A stretch of DNA of 64,000 nt, from the NCBI GenBank assembly GCA_028714075.1, contig JAQTMZ010000001.1:1-64000 (forward strand). The letters are read 5' to 3'. Position 1 is the stretch's first letter. Each line of letters starts with the position of its first letter. The stretch is from Gallionella sp. (lineage in GTDB: Bacteria; Pseudomonadota; Gammaproteobacteria; Burkholderiales; Gallionellaceae). A model generated the notes under the pieces. The model made no database searches, had not been told where the DNA came from, and saw only the letters and a program-made list of their open reading frames with translations. Of the stretch, positions 1 through 8,337 are shown one piece after another. The position numbers and the translations under genes were made by a program.

Positions 1-1
1 G

Positions 2-103
2 ATGTCTGCCCTCGGTGCGGCAATGCGCAAGCTGGTGCATTTGTGTTTCGGTGTGCTTAAAACACGGCAGCCTTACCAGCCAAATTATGCAAAAATCGCT
101 TGA
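2..103 (+). CDS. IS110-family transposase, C-terminal fragment
   Basis: An open frame enters from the left edge and ends at TGA 101-103. Its last 33 residues include AAMRKLVHLCFGVLK and a QPYQPNYA tail, which I recognise as the usual C-terminus of IS110/IS1111-type transposases (DEDD N-terminal catalytic domain, transposase_20 domain at the C-terminus). The catalytic part lies outside the window, so activity cannot be judged. The bases after the stop resemble the short 3' end of such elements, which lack long terminal inverted repeats. The fragment marks one end of an insertion sequence just upstream of ubiX. Confidence 0.6.
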   Translation: MSALGAAMRKLVHLCFGVLKTRQPYQPNYAKIA

Positions 104-137
104 CTGGAAAGACGGTATCTACGCGCTGAGGGGGCGA

Positions 138-157
138 GGGCGTATTGCCATACGCCC
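138..157. repeat. 20-bp palindrome, dispersed repeat copy 1
   Basis: GGGCGTATTGCCATACGCCC is a near-perfect palindrome between the insertion-sequence end and the ubiX stop codon. An almost identical palindrome lies at 16246-16265 upstream of trpE. Two copies in intergenic positions suggest a dispersed REP-like repeat. It could also act as a weak hairpin terminator, but no T-run follows it. Confidence 0.6.
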
Positions 158-763
158 CTACGTATTTTCTCCCCACGGTTTCATCAACGTCTGCGCCACC
201 CCCAACTGATCCAATATCCGCGCCACCACAAAATCCACCACCTCCTGCACACTCTGCGGATGATGATAGAAGCCGGGACTGGGCGGCAGGATGACGGCTC
301 CGGCGTGCGATAGCTTGAGCATGTTCTCCAGATGGATCGCGGAGAACGGCGTTTCGCGCGGCACCAGGATCAGGGTGCGCCGCTCCTTGAGCATCACGTC
401 GGCGGCGCGGGCGATCAGGTCGTCGCTGAGGCCGTTGGCGATTTTGCCGAGCGTGCCCATCGTGCACGGGCATACCACCATCGCGTCGCCGGGGTTGGAG
501 CCGGACGCCATCGGCGCGTACCAGTCGTCGCGCCCGAACACCTTGAGTTCGCCGCTGCATTTGCCGAAGCGTTCCATAAACATCTGCTCCGCATCCTGCG
601 GACGGTTTGGCAACGTAAAGTCCAGTTCCTGTTTGGCGACGATCTGTGCGGCCTGCGAATACACCAGATGCACGCGCTGCCCGCTTTGCAGCAGGCATTC
701 CAGCAGGCGTATGCCGTAGGGCAGGCCGGATGCTCCGGTGAAGGCGAGGGTGATGGTTTTCAT
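158..763 (-). CDS. ubiX: Flavin prenyltransferase UbiX
   Basis: The 201-residue protein matches the UbiX/Pad1 flavoprotein family in length. It opens with MKTITLAFTGASGLPYG, the flavin-binding start of the family (GASG at residues 10-13). UbiX attaches a dimethylallyl group to FMN, giving the prenylated cofactor used by the UbiD decarboxylase in ubiquinone synthesis. No ubiD is visible here, so the partner lies elsewhere. The ATG at 763 has no strong ribosome binding site, but it fits the conserved N-terminus exactly. The gene stands alone between a mobile-element end and a repeat-containing spacer. Confidence 0.93.
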   Translation of the reverse strand: MKTITLAFTGASGLPYGIRLLECLLQSGQRVHLVYSQAAQIVAKQELDFTLPNRPQDAEQMFMERFGKCSGELKVFGRDDWYAPMASGSNPGDAMVVCPCTMGTLGKIANGLSDDLIARAADVMLKERRTLILVPRETPFSAIHLENMLKLSHAGAVILPPSPGFYHHPQSVQEVVDFVVARILDQLGVAQTLMKPWGENT

Positions 764-814
764 GTGCTAAATGTTGGCTGTTCGAGGTGGCTCATTATCC
801 TGCAAAATACTTTT

Positions 815-911
815 GTCCGCAGATTACACAGATTAGCGCAAGATTAAACCAAAAAACGAACTCGGTAATTTGGCAGGTTCTAATCTGTGTGAATCTGCGT
901 AATCTGCGGAC
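815..911. repeat. Inverted repeat of the CAGATTACACAGATT family, copy 1
   Basis: The left end reads GTCCGCAGATTACACAGATT and the right end carries matching reverse-complement arms closing with TAATCTGCGGAC at 911. The same 20 bases open a second copy at 48525. This repeat type is familiar to me from intergenic regions of many environmental bacteria. Its right arm overlaps the 3' end of the Gx transporter gene and encodes that protein's last residues ([10 protein letters not shown]), so the original stop codon was apparently replaced. Confidence 0.8.
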
Positions 912-1428
912 AGTCGGTTTTATTATCCATGAAACGCGCCGCGATGAGGCCGTTCACCGTGCCGAACACCAGTGCGGCGATGGCGAAAATTGGAATGAGG
1001 TAAGCGATACCGCTGTGCGGGATCAGCCACAGGTACACCACCGCCATCTGCCCGGCGATATGCGCGAAGGCGGCGTAGATGCTGTGGCTGACCGGGCCGA
1101 ACCAGCGCGGCGGCAGGTGTTGCGCGCAGGCCAGCACCAGCAGGCTGCATAGCGCGCCGGACAGGCTGAGAAAAAATCCGGGTGCGAGGAAGCTGCCGAA
1201 CAGCAGGCTGCCCGCCACCACGCGCAGCAGCGACACCCAGGCCGCGGCGCGCCAGCCGTAGCGCGCCAGCACGATCAGCGTGACGATGTTGGCCAGCCCC
1301 GGTTTCACACCGGGCAGCGGCGATGGGATGGCGTTCTCCAGTATCGTGAGGCCGAGCGCCACCGCCGCCATGCGTGCGATGTGGTGGTCTGCGGCGGTGG
1401 TATCGAGCTTAATAATTGAGGCTGTCAT
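880..1428 (-). CDS. Gx transporter family membrane protein (HepT/EetB-like)
   Basis: A very hydrophobic protein of about 182 residues with roughly five membrane segments. The stretch GVKPGLANIVTLIVLARYG is typical of the Gx transporter family (COG4769), often mislabelled heptaprenyl diphosphate synthase component I, whose members resemble ECF-type substrate-binding subunits. The ATG at 1428 is preferred because upstream sequence in that frame is arginine- and serine-rich shadow coding. The gene overlaps the NusG-II gene by 20 bases, so the two are probably co-translated. The last ten or so residues ([10 protein letters not shown]) come from a dispersed repeat. Family placement is good; the substrate is unknown. 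Confidence 0.82.
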   Translation of the reverse strand: MTASIIKLDTTAADHHIARMAAVALGLTILENAIPSPLPGVKPGLANIVTLIVLARYGWRAAAWVSLLRVVAGSLLFGSFLAPGFFLSLSGALCSLLVLACAQHLPPRWFGPVSHSIYAAFAHIAGQMAVVYLWLIPHSGIAYLIPIFAIAALVFGTVNGLIAARFMDNKTDCPQITQIHTD

Positions 1429-1807
1429 ATTTTTTCTGGCTGCCCATGAGTTCGACGCTGACCTGGTTGGGCAGGCACAGCGCGATCTCCCCCGCCTGTT
1501 GCAGCCAACCCTGGCGCACGCAGTATTGGCGCGGGCTGGGGTCGGAGACGATGCGCGCCTTGCGCTGCTTGATGGCGATGACACTGGTGCCGAGCGGGCC
1601 GGGTACTTCGATCTGCTGGTCGCGCGACAGCGGCACTTCGCGGAATATCTTGCCGCCGCTACGGATGATCGCCTTGTCGGCGAGGCCGCCGCTCCACAGT
1701 TCGATGGTGAGCAGCACCACGCACACGCCGCCGAGCAGCAGCGTCAGCCAGTCGCCGGCCTTGAGGTGCGGCAGGATGGCCGCGCAGGTTGCGTCATGCG
1801 AGTTCAC
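1409..1807 (-). CDS. NusG domain II membrane-anchored protein (EetA-like)
   Basis: A protein of about 132 residues with one N-terminal membrane segment ([18 protein letters not shown]), followed by a small beta-rich domain ending in QVSVELMG, as in NusG domain II proteins (not the transcription factor). The proposed start is GTG at 1807, overlapping the end of rapZ by 14 bases. The longer frame upstream is antisense-like shadow, and no ATG precedes the membrane segment. It overlaps the downstream Gx transporter gene. From memory, the same two families are paired in the Listeria flavin-based electron transfer locus (EetA/EetB). The function here is inferred. Confidence 0.78.
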   Translation of the reverse strand: MNSHDATCAAILPHLKAGDWLTLLLGGVCVVLLTIELWSGGLADKAIIRSGGKIFREVPLSRDQQIEVPGPLGTSVIAIKQRKARIVSDPSPRQYCVRQGWLQQAGEIALCLPNQVSVELMGSQKKYDSLNY

Positions 1808-2630
1808 GGTGGCGCACCAGCACTTGTTGCCGCTGTTCGAAATGCCTGGCGAGTTTTTCGGCGAGGTAGACCGAGCGGTGCTGGCCGCCGGTGCAGCCGA
1901 TGGCGACGGTGAGGTAGCTGCGGTTGTCGGCGACAAAACTCGGCAGCCAGCGCTCCACGAAAGCGCGTATGTCACCGAACATATCCTGCACGTCGGAAGT
2001 GTTTTCCAGGAATTTGATCACCGCCGTGTCGCGCCCGGTGAGCGGGCGCAACTCCGGGTTGTAGTGCGGGTTGGGCAAACAGCGCGCATCGAATACCAGA
2101 TCGGCATCCAGCGGGATGCCGTGCTTGAAGCCGAACGATTCGAACAGCAAGGTCAGGCGCGCACGGTCTACTTTAATGAATTGCTTTATCCAGGTGCGCA
2201 ATGCGTTGGCATCAATCTCGGTGGTGTCGATGTGGTGGCCGATGTCGCTGATTTCCGCGAGCAGCTCGCGTTCGTGCCGGACACATTCCGGCAACGTGCG
2301 GACGCCATCGCTGAGCGGATGCAGGCGGCGCGTTTCGGAAAAGCGTTTTACCAGGGCATCGTTTTGTGCATCCAGAAACAGCACATGCACGTCCACTCCC
2401 TGCTGTTTGATTTGCTGCAGCAGCGGCGGCAGGCGCTGCACGCTGTTGGCGCTGCGCACATCTATGCTGACCGCCAGGTTGCTGTAGCCGGCATTGCGCA
2501 AGTGCTGCACCAGCGTGTCCAGCAAATCCGCGGGCAGATTGTCCACGCAGTAATAGCCGCTGTCTTCCAGCACCTTGAGCACCACGCTTTTGCCGGAGCC
2601 GGACAGGCCGCTGATCAAAAACAACTGCAT
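1794..2630 (-). CDS. rapZ: RNase adapter protein RapZ
   Basis: The 278-residue protein is close to the usual 280-290 of RapZ/YvcJ. It has a Walker A motif GLSGSGKS at residues 8-15 and the conserved C-terminal [17 protein letters not shown]. In E. coli RapZ binds small RNAs GlmY/GlmZ and directs RNase E to control glucosamine-6-phosphate synthase; it also binds nucleotides. The gene starts 12 bases after hprK and belongs to the rpoN-ptsN-hprK-rapZ block found across Betaproteobacteria. It overlaps the NusG-II gene downstream. Whether it regulates glmS here cannot be told from the window. Confidence 0.95.
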   Translation of the reverse strand: MQLFLISGLSGSGKSVVLKVLEDSGYYCVDNLPADLLDTLVQHLRNAGYSNLAVSIDVRSANSVQRLPPLLQQIKQQGVDVHVLFLDAQNDALVKRFSETRRLHPLSDGVRTLPECVRHERELLAEISDIGHHIDTTEIDANALRTWIKQFIKVDRARLTLLFESFGFKHGIPLDADLVFDARCLPNPHYNPELRPLTGRDTAVIKFLENTSDVQDMFGDIRAFVERWLPSFVADNRSYLTVAIGCTGGQHRSVYLAEKLARHFEQRQQVLVRHRELA

Positions 2631-2642
2631 GATATGTTCCCG

Positions 2643-3581
2643 TCAGTCGCCGGCCAGCAACTGGTCGTGCCGCGCGACGAACTCTTCCATGCTGTTGATG
2701 CCGCGTTGCTGCAGGACGAAATTGCGCGCGGCGGCTTCCACCAACACGGCGAGGTTGCGCCCCGCGACCACCGGAATGCTGACGGTGCTGATGTCTACGC
2801 CGATGATTTCCTGGTGCGTCGCGCTGAGCGGCAGGCGTTCCACCTGCGAAAGATCGCCGCCGGGCGGACGGTGCAGGTGCACGATGAGCTTCAGGCTTTT
2901 TTTGCGTCGCACCGCCGTTTCGCCGAACATGGTGAGGATATTCAGCACGCCCAGGCCGCGCACTTCGAGAAAGCCGCGCAGCAGTTCCGGGCAGCGCCCC
3001 TCGATCGTATCCGGCGCGACGCGATACAATTCGACGATATCGTCCGCCACCAGACCGTTGCCGCGCGTGATGAGCTCCAGCCCCAGTTCGCTTTTACCGA
3101 CCGCGCTCTCGCCGGTTATCAGCACGCCGACCCCCATCACATCGAGAAACACGCCATGGCGCGTGCTGGACTCGGCCAGCTCCTTGGCGAGATAGTGGCG
3201 AATCAGCCACATCAGGTGCACGCTGAGTTTGGGTGAGTGGAACAGCGGAATATGCGACCGGTCGGCGAAGGCGACCAGTTCCGCCGGAATTTCATCGGCG
3301 CCCGCTACGATCAGGCAGGTCGTGCCGCTTTGCTCGATCTGGCGGAATGCGTTGTCGCGCTGCTCCGCGCTCAAATTGCGCAGGTAATTCAGCTCGATTT
3401 CGCTGAGTACCTGTATCCAGTTCGGATGGATCAGGTTGAGATGCCCGATCAACCCCCTGTTGGAGATGCCGACCACATCGCTGTCGATGATCCGGTCGGT
3501 GCCGTCCGTCCCGGCAACACGGCTGAGTTGCAGGCGTTCCTGCTTGTCCTCGAACAGTTGCCGGACGTTAACCTGGCTCAT
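2643..3581 (-). CDS. hprK: HPr kinase/phosphorylase
   Basis: The 312-residue length is typical. The N-terminal domain leads to a P-loop GESAVGKS at residues 157-164 and the HprK signature LEVRGLGVLNI further on. The enzyme phosphorylates and dephosphorylates a serine of HPr; the matching HPr at 23373 has that serine (Ser46, SIMG). In proteobacteria without PTS permeases this pair is thought to serve regulation rather than sugar uptake. The gene lies 9 bases downstream of ptsN and just before rapZ, consistent with one transcript. Confidence 0.96.
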   Translation of the reverse strand: MSQVNVRQLFEDKQERLQLSRVAGTDGTDRIIDSDVVGISNRGLIGHLNLIHPNWIQVLSEIELNYLRNLSAEQRDNAFRQIEQSGTTCLIVAGADEIPAELVAFADRSHIPLFHSPKLSVHLMWLIRHYLAKELAESSTRHGVFLDVMGVGVLITGESAVGKSELGLELITRGNGLVADDIVELYRVAPDTIEGRCPELLRGFLEVRGLGVLNILTMFGETAVRRKKSLKLIVHLHRPPGGDLSQVERLPLSATHQEIIGVDISTVSIPVVAGRNLAVLVEAAARNFVLQQRGINSMEEFVARHDQLLAGD

Positions 3582-3590
3582 GGGAACCTG

Positions 3591-4052
3591 TCACGCCGCG
3601 CCGTTCCAGTCGTAAAACAACTGGTGGATGCTGGCGCTGTCTTCGCAGGCGAGCAGGCGATTGCGAAACTGCTGGTCGCTGAACATTTGCGCCAGTTCAC
3701 CGAGGATTTGCAGGTGCAGATCGGTGGCGCGCTCCGGCACCAGCAATACGAAAATCATGTTCACCGGTTGGCCGTCCGGCGCGTCGAATGGAATCGGGTG
3801 GGAGGTTTTTACAAAGGCGGCGGTTGCATCGCGCAGCTTGGCGATGCGCCCGTGCGGGATCGCCACGCCTTGCCCCAAGCCGGTCGAGCCGAGTTTTTCG
3901 CGGGTAAACAGGCTGTCGAATACCTGGCTGCGCGCAATCTGCTGGTTGTTCTCGAACAGCAGGCCGACGCGTTCGAACACGCGTTTTTTGCTGGTGGATT
4001 CCGTATCCAGCAGGATATTGTCGGGCAACAGGATTTTGCTGATCAGGTTCAT
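3591..4052 (-). CDS. ptsN: Nitrogen-regulatory PTS IIA protein
   Basis: About 153 residues from the ATG at 4052, which begins the typical N-terminus MNLISKILLP. An upstream in-frame TTG would add seven residues, but a GAGG element sits suitably before the ATG. The phosphorylated histidine is His67 in AIPHGRI. EIIA-Ntr takes phosphate through the EI/HPr-type chain and controls potassium transport, sigma-54 functions and other targets. It lies between hpf and hprK in the conserved rpoN neighbourhood. With ptsH and ptsI elsewhere in the window, a complete phosphorelay is present. Confidence 0.94.
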   Translation of the reverse strand: MNLISKILLPDNILLDTESTSKKRVFERVGLLFENNQQIARSQVFDSLFTREKLGSTGLGQGVAIPHGRIAKLRDATAAFVKTSHPIPFDAPDGQPVNMIFVLLVPERATDLHLQILGELAQMFSDQQFRNRLLACEDSASIHQLFYDWNGAA

Positions 4053-4106
4053 TGTCGTAATGTCCTCAAGCAAGAAACGGGCGGCATTGCTGCCGCCCGT
4101 GGTGTC

Positions 4107-4433
4107 CTACTCTTCTGCTGCCACATGCTTGCCGGAATCATCATGGCGGCGTGCAGCCAACTTTTCCTTGTGTTTCATCACCTGGCGATCCAGCTTGTCC
4201 ACCAGCGCGTCGATCGCCGCATACAGATTTTCGTCCTCGCATTCCACAAACACATCCTTGCCGCTGATGTGGATGGTAGCTTCGGCTTTCTGCTTCAGTT
4301 TTTCGACGGAAAGAATGATATTCACGTCAATCACGTTGTCGAAATGGCGTTTGATCTTGTCGATCTTGCCGGTCGCATAGTCGCGAATGGCGGGGGTGAT
4401 TTCCAGATGACGCCCGGTTAGATGGAGATTCAT
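4107..4433 (-). CDS. hpf: Ribosome hibernation promoting factor (short form)
   Basis: The 108-residue protein opens with MNLHLTGRHLEITPAIRDY, the beta-alpha-beta fold of the HPF/YfiA family. There is no long C-terminal dimerisation domain, so it is the short form, which acts with a separate modulation factor or alone. It binds the decoding region of the 30S subunit and silences ribosomes in stationary phase. A good ribosome binding site (AGGAG) precedes the ATG. It follows rpoN and precedes ptsN, the classic order from Enterobacteria to Betaproteobacteria. Confidence 0.95.
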   Translation of the reverse strand: MNLHLTGRHLEITPAIRDYATGKIDKIKRHFDNVIDVNIILSVEKLKQKAEATIHISGKDVFVECEDENLYAAIDALVDKLDRQVMKHKEKLAARRHDDSGKHVAAEE

Positions 4434-4447
4434 GGTGTGCTCCTTAT

Positions 4448-5884
4448 TTATAGTGATTTACGTAGATTTACCGGGAGAATATGCAACGCTTCCCGGTACT
4501 TTGCTATGGTACGCCGGGCGACGACTATGCCCTGCTGTGCCAGGATTTCTGACATGCGGTTGTCGGTAAGCGGTTTGTGCCGGTCTTCCGCGCTGACCAG
4601 TTGCCTGATCAGCTCGCGTATTGCGGTGGAAGAACAGATGCCGCCGTTTCCCGTGGACAGCCCGCTGCCAAAGAAATGCTTGAATTCGTAAATGCCGCGC
4701 GGTGTCAGCATGAATTTTTGCGTGGTGCTGCGCGATACCGTGGATTCGTGCAACTCCAGTTCGTCGGCGATTTCGCGCAGCACCAGCGGGCGCATGCCGA
4801 TCGCGCCGTGCTCGAAAAAGTTGCCTTGCCGTTCCACGATCGCCTGCGCGACGCGCAGGATGGTTTCGAAACGCTGCTGCAAATTCCTGATCAGCCACTT
4901 GGCTTCCTGCAATTGCGTGGCGAGCTGCGAGGAATTTTTGTCGCCGCGCTGCTGCAGGATGTTGGCGTATATCTGGTTCACGCGCAGCCTGGGCATGGCT
5001 TCCGCGTTGAGCCGCGCGCACCATTTGCCTTTGTGTTTTTCCACGACCACGTCGGGTACCACGTAATCGGCGACGCTCTGGTCGAATTCGGAACCGGGCT
5101 TTGGGTTCAGTCCCGTGATCAGGTGCTGTGCGGCGCGCAATGCATCGTCCGAGCAATGCAGCAGTTTTTTGATCCTGGCAAAATCATGCGCGGCGAGCAT
5201 GTCCAGATGGTCGCTCACCAGGCGAATCGCCAAATCGCGTTGCGGCGTATCTTCCGGCAACGCCTTGAGTTGCAGCGCGAGGCATTCGCCCAGATTGCGC
5301 GCGCCAATGCCCGGCTGATCCAGATGCTGCAGTTGCACCAGCGCGGTTTCCAGGTCATCCAGCGTGATATCGAGCTCTGCGGGCAGCAGCCCCGCCAGTT
5401 CGTTCAGATCCTGCGCAAGGTAGCCGTTTTCGTCCAGTGCGTCGACCAGCAAGCCGACCACCTTGCGGTCTTTGGTATCCAGCGAACTGGTGGATAATTG
5501 GCTGTGCAAATATTCGCGCAAACTGGCTTGCTCTGCGGCTTGCTCGGGATAGGTTGCGTCTTCGTCGTCGGCGCTGTGCGCCATGCCGCCGGTATTCCAG
5601 TCGGCCGGTTCGCCGCCAAAATCGTCCGCGCCGCGGTCATCGGTGCGGTTTGGTTCGGCTTCACCGGTAGCCGTGCTGCCGCGTGGCGCCAGGAAAGAGG
5701 CGTCTGTGGAGAAGGCGCCTGGAGTCGTTTCATCGGCCAGTTCCAGCATGGGATTTTCGTCCAGCATCCGGGCGACTTCCTGGTGCATATCCTGCGTGGA
5801 GAGTTGCAGCAAACGGATAGCCTGTTGCAACTGCGGGGTGAGCGTCAGCTGCTGGGACATGCGAATTTGTAGCGCTGGTTTCAT
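4448..5884 (-). CDS. rpoN: RNA polymerase sigma-54 factor RpoN
   Basis: The 478-residue protein has all three sigma-54 regions: the Gln/Leu-rich activator-interacting N-terminus (MSQQLTLTPQLQQAIRLLQL), an acidic variable stretch near residues 50-120, and the C-terminal RpoN box ARRTIAKYRE at about 456-465 that reads the -24 element. It directs core polymerase to promoters that need AAA+ activators, such as nitrogen and motility genes. It sits between lptB and hpf, as in most Gamma- and Betaproteobacteria. Confidence 0.97.
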   Translation of the reverse strand: MKPALQIRMSQQLTLTPQLQQAIRLLQLSTQDMHQEVARMLDENPMLELADETTPGAFSTDASFLAPRGSTATGEAEPNRTDDRGADDFGGEPADWNTGGMAHSADDEDATYPEQAAEQASLREYLHSQLSTSSLDTKDRKVVGLLVDALDENGYLAQDLNELAGLLPAELDITLDDLETALVQLQHLDQPGIGARNLGECLALQLKALPEDTPQRDLAIRLVSDHLDMLAAHDFARIKKLLHCSDDALRAAQHLITGLNPKPGSEFDQSVADYVVPDVVVEKHKGKWCARLNAEAMPRLRVNQIYANILQQRGDKNSSQLATQLQEAKWLIRNLQQRFETILRVAQAIVERQGNFFEHGAIGMRPLVLREIADELELHESTVSRSTTQKFMLTPRGIYEFKHFFGSGLSTGNGGICSSTAIRELIRQLVSAEDRHKPLTDNRMSEILAQQGIVVARRTIAKYREALHILPVNLRKSL

Positions 5885-5927
5885 TGTTCAGTGTTCGTTC
5901 CGGGGCACATTTTCTGTCAACCTGCCA

Positions 5928-6656
5928 TCAAAGCCTGAAATGTTCGCCCAGATAAACTTTCCTCACGCCCTCATTATAAATGATTTCGTCCGGTTTGCCT
6001 TCCGCCATCACCGAGCCGGCGTTGATAATGTAGGCGCGGTCGCAAATGCCCAATGTTTCACGCACATTGTGGTCGGTGATCAGCACGCCGATGTTGCGCT
6101 CCTTGAGAAAGCGGATGATCTTCTGGATGTCCAGCACGGCGATGGGGTCGACGCCGGCAAACGGCTCGTCGAGCAGGATAAAGCGCGGGTCGGTCGCCAG
6201 CGCCCGCGCGATTTCCACGCGCCGCCGCTCCCCGCCGGACAGGCTGATGGACGGGTTGTCGCGGATATGCGTGATGTGCAGGTCTTCCAGCAATTCCTCC
6301 ATGCGGTTCTGCATGTCGTCATCCGTAAGCTCTTGCAGCTCCAGCACCGCCTGGATGTTCTGCGCCACCGTCAGGCGGCGGAAGATTGACGCCTCCTGCG
6401 GCAGATAGCCCAGCCCGAGACGCGCGCGGCGGTGTATCGGCAAATGGGTGATGTTTTTATCGTCGATAAAAATCTCTCCGCCATCGGCGGCGATCAGCCC
6501 CACGATCATGTAGAACGAGGTAGTCTTGCCCGCGCCGTTCGGGCCGAGCAAACCGACCACCTCGCCGCTTTGCAGCGACAGCGAGGCGTCATGCACCACG
6601 GTACGCGAGCCGTATTTTTTTATCAGGCCGACAGCACGTAATTCGCTCATGCTCAC
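5928..6656 (-). CDS. lptB: LPS export ABC transporter ATPase LptB
   Basis: The 242-residue ATPase carries Walker A GPNGAGKT at residues 38-45, the ABC signature [15 protein letters not shown] and a Walker B ending [11 protein letters not shown]. LptB powers extraction of lipopolysaccharide from the inner membrane through LptFG and its transfer along the LptC-LptA bridge. The start overlaps the lptA stop by four bases, indicating translational coupling. An alternative start two residues downstream (MSELRAVG) would change little. LptF and LptG are not in the window. Confidence 0.96.
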   Translation of the reverse strand: MSMSELRAVGLIKKYGSRTVVHDASLSLQSGEVVGLLGPNGAGKTTSFYMIVGLIAADGGEIFIDDKNITHLPIHRRARLGLGYLPQEASIFRRLTVAQNIQAVLELQELTDDDMQNRMEELLEDLHITHIRDNPSISLSGGERRRVEIARALATDPRFILLDEPFAGVDPIAVLDIQKIIRFLKERNIGVLITDHNVRETLGICDRAYIINAGSVMAEGKPDEIIYNEGVRKVYLGEHFRL

Positions 6657-7240
6657 TCCGCGGGTGAAAGGGTATCGCTGTGCTTGATCGGCAGCGCATC
6701 CGGCGCGGGCGGTTTTACCGCATCGGTTTTATGCTTAGGTTGCAGCACCGCGTGTACCCGTTTGGGCAGTGCGCTTGTATCCGCCGCGGCACCGCTGTGT
6801 ACCTGGAAAATTTCGGTTTTCTGGCTGTAGGTGATGTGCTCGCCGCGCACATCGTCGAGATCGCGCACCACGCGCGCCTGCCCGTAAAAATCCACCGTCT
6901 CGGCGCGCGTGTCATATTCGATGCGCTCGCCATAGCCATCCACATATTCATCCAGGCCTTCGCGCTTCTGCCGGTAGCTGGCGGTATTCCCGTAAGCGGT
7001 ACCGTGCTTGAAGCCCTCCGCATCTTCCACCACGACGATCTTGTCGCCGCGTATCAGCATCGTGCCCTGGGTGAATTGCACTTTTCCGATGAACGTGCTG
7101 ATATGCTTTGCATCGTCTATCAGCACCTGATCGGCTTCCAGATGCACCGGTTTATCGCGGTCGGCGCGTTCGGCAAGACAGGCCGGTGCGCAACACAGCA
7201 GCAGCGCTGCCAGCAACAACTTATTTTTTTGTGGGTACAT
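6653..7240 (-). CDS. lptA: LPS transport periplasmic protein LptA
   Basis: A 195-residue protein with a Sec signal peptide ([22 protein letters not shown]), followed by an OstA-type beta-jellyroll beginning near residue 30 ([18 protein letters not shown]). LptA forms the periplasmic bridge that carries lipopolysaccharide from LptC to LptD. The tail beyond residue 165 is proline- and alanine-rich and probably disordered. It overlaps lptC by 20 bases upstream and lptB by 4 downstream, so it sits inside a tightly packed export operon. Confidence 0.93.
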   Translation of the reverse strand: MYPQKNKLLLAALLLCCAPACLAERADRDKPVHLEADQVLIDDAKHISTFIGKVQFTQGTMLIRGDKIVVVEDAEGFKHGTAYGNTASYRQKREGLDEYVDGYGERIEYDTRAETVDFYGQARVVRDLDDVRGEHITYSQKTEIFQVHSGAAADTSALPKRVHAVLQPKHKTDAVKPPAPDALPIKHSDTLSPAE

Positions 7241-7799
7241 GTTCGCTTCTTACCTGTGCAAGCAATTTTATGGTGCGCGCCTTGTTGTCCATTTCCAGTC
7301 CGATTCCATGCGTGGTATTGTGCGCATCCACAATGGTAACAGGCCGATCGGTATTCGCCAGGTCCTGGTCCGGAACGGCATGCAAGTATTCGGTTAGCAA
7401 AGTAAGCTCCTCGCGACCGGCGCCCGCCTCACGCACCACGCTGACATTTTGATACAGGAACACTTCATCGCCTTTGCTGGAAACCAGGCCGCGCTGTGCG
7501 GAAGTATGAATGGGCGGTCGCTCGTCGGACAACGTGGTGAGACGCGGAGCATCAAGCTCGGTGCTGTCGTCATCCGGGTAATGCTGCATCTTTTTTGCAT
7601 TCATGATAAAGCGCGGCGCACCCTGCTGGTTCATTTTGACAGCGGAAAAATTTTCCATGATGGCATCGGGATCATGGCGCTTGTAGTCCGGCTTGGCAAT
7701 TTCCTGCCGCACCTGCTGGTTCAGCCAATAGGTCACCCCCAACAAACCGAGCAGCGGCAACAGCGGCAACCAGTAGCGGGCGCGGGAGGCGAAGGTCAT
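7221..7799 (-). CDS. lptC: LPS export protein LptC
   Basis: A 192-residue bitopic protein: one N-terminal membrane segment (YWLPLLPLLGLLGVTYWL), then a periplasmic beta-jellyroll with the family's DYKRHDPDAIMENF-like opening. LptC anchors the periplasmic Lpt bridge to the LptBFG complex. Sequence in this family is weakly conserved, so position between kdsC and lptA is important support. It overlaps both neighbours (4 bases with kdsC, 20 with lptA). Confidence 0.92.
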   Translation of the reverse strand: MTFASRARYWLPLLPLLGLLGVTYWLNQQVRQEIAKPDYKRHDPDAIMENFSAVKMNQQGAPRFIMNAKKMQHYPDDDSTELDAPRLTTLSDERPPIHTSAQRGLVSSKGDEVFLYQNVSVVREAGAGREELTLLTEYLHAVPDQDLANTDRPVTIVDAHNTTHGIGLEMDNKARTIKLLAQVRSEHVPTKK

Positions 7800-8314
7800 T
7801 GCAAATACGGCGCCAACTGCGCATCCAGCGTACCCTGCGCCGCCATGATCAGCTCGCAGACTTCGCGCACCGCTCCCTGCCCGCCACCGCGTTGCGTAAC
7901 ATAGCCGGAATGTTCGCGCACCAGCTGCGGGGATTCCGGCACGCTGATCGACAGCCCGACATGACGCATCACACCCAGATCCACCACATCGTCACCCATA
8001 TAGGCAGCGGCATCACGCGGCAGCTGGAGCTTGTTGAGCAGTTCAACCATTGCCTCGAGTTTGTGTTCCGCGCCCTGGTAAACATGCGTGATACCGAGAT
8101 TTTTGGCACGTGCTTCGACGCAGCGCGAAGTGCGCCCGGTGATGATGGCGATCTCCACCCCGCTGGCACGCAGCATTTTAAGGCCATGCCCGTCCAGCGC
8201 ATTGAAGCGTTTGAATTCTTCCCCGGAATCGGAATAATATAATCCGCCGTCGGTCATTACACCGTCCACATCAAAGGCGGCCAGACGAATCAATTTTGCG
8301 CGGCTTGCCAGCAT
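7796..8314 (-). CDS. kdsC: 3-deoxy-D-manno-octulosonate 8-phosphate phosphatase
   Basis: The 172-residue HAD phosphatase without a cap domain has the nucleophile motif AFDVDGVMTDG (Asp15 and Asp17) and the downstream GDDVVDLGVM motif that binds magnesium. It removes phosphate from Kdo-8-P to give Kdo for the lipopolysaccharide core. It lies between kdsD, which makes the pathway's first intermediate, and lptC, linking Kdo synthesis to export. Length and motifs match the tetrameric KdsC family. Confidence 0.95.
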   Translation of the reverse strand: MLASRAKLIRLAAFDVDGVMTDGGLYYSDSGEEFKRFNALDGHGLKMLRASGVEIAIITGRTSRCVEARAKNLGITHVYQGAEHKLEAMVELLNKLQLPRDAAAYMGDDVVDLGVMRHVGLSISVPESPQLVREHSGYVTQRGGGQGAVREVCELIMAAQGTLDAQLAPYLQ

Positions 8315-8337
8315 GGCGCTCCCCTAATTTACTTTGG

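Noticed and set aside
1416..3236. A 606-codon plus-strand open frame opposite the NusG-II, rapZ and hprK genes
   Set aside because: It is antisense to three well-supported genes, has no family resemblance and shows the skewed composition expected of shadow frames in GC-rich DNA.
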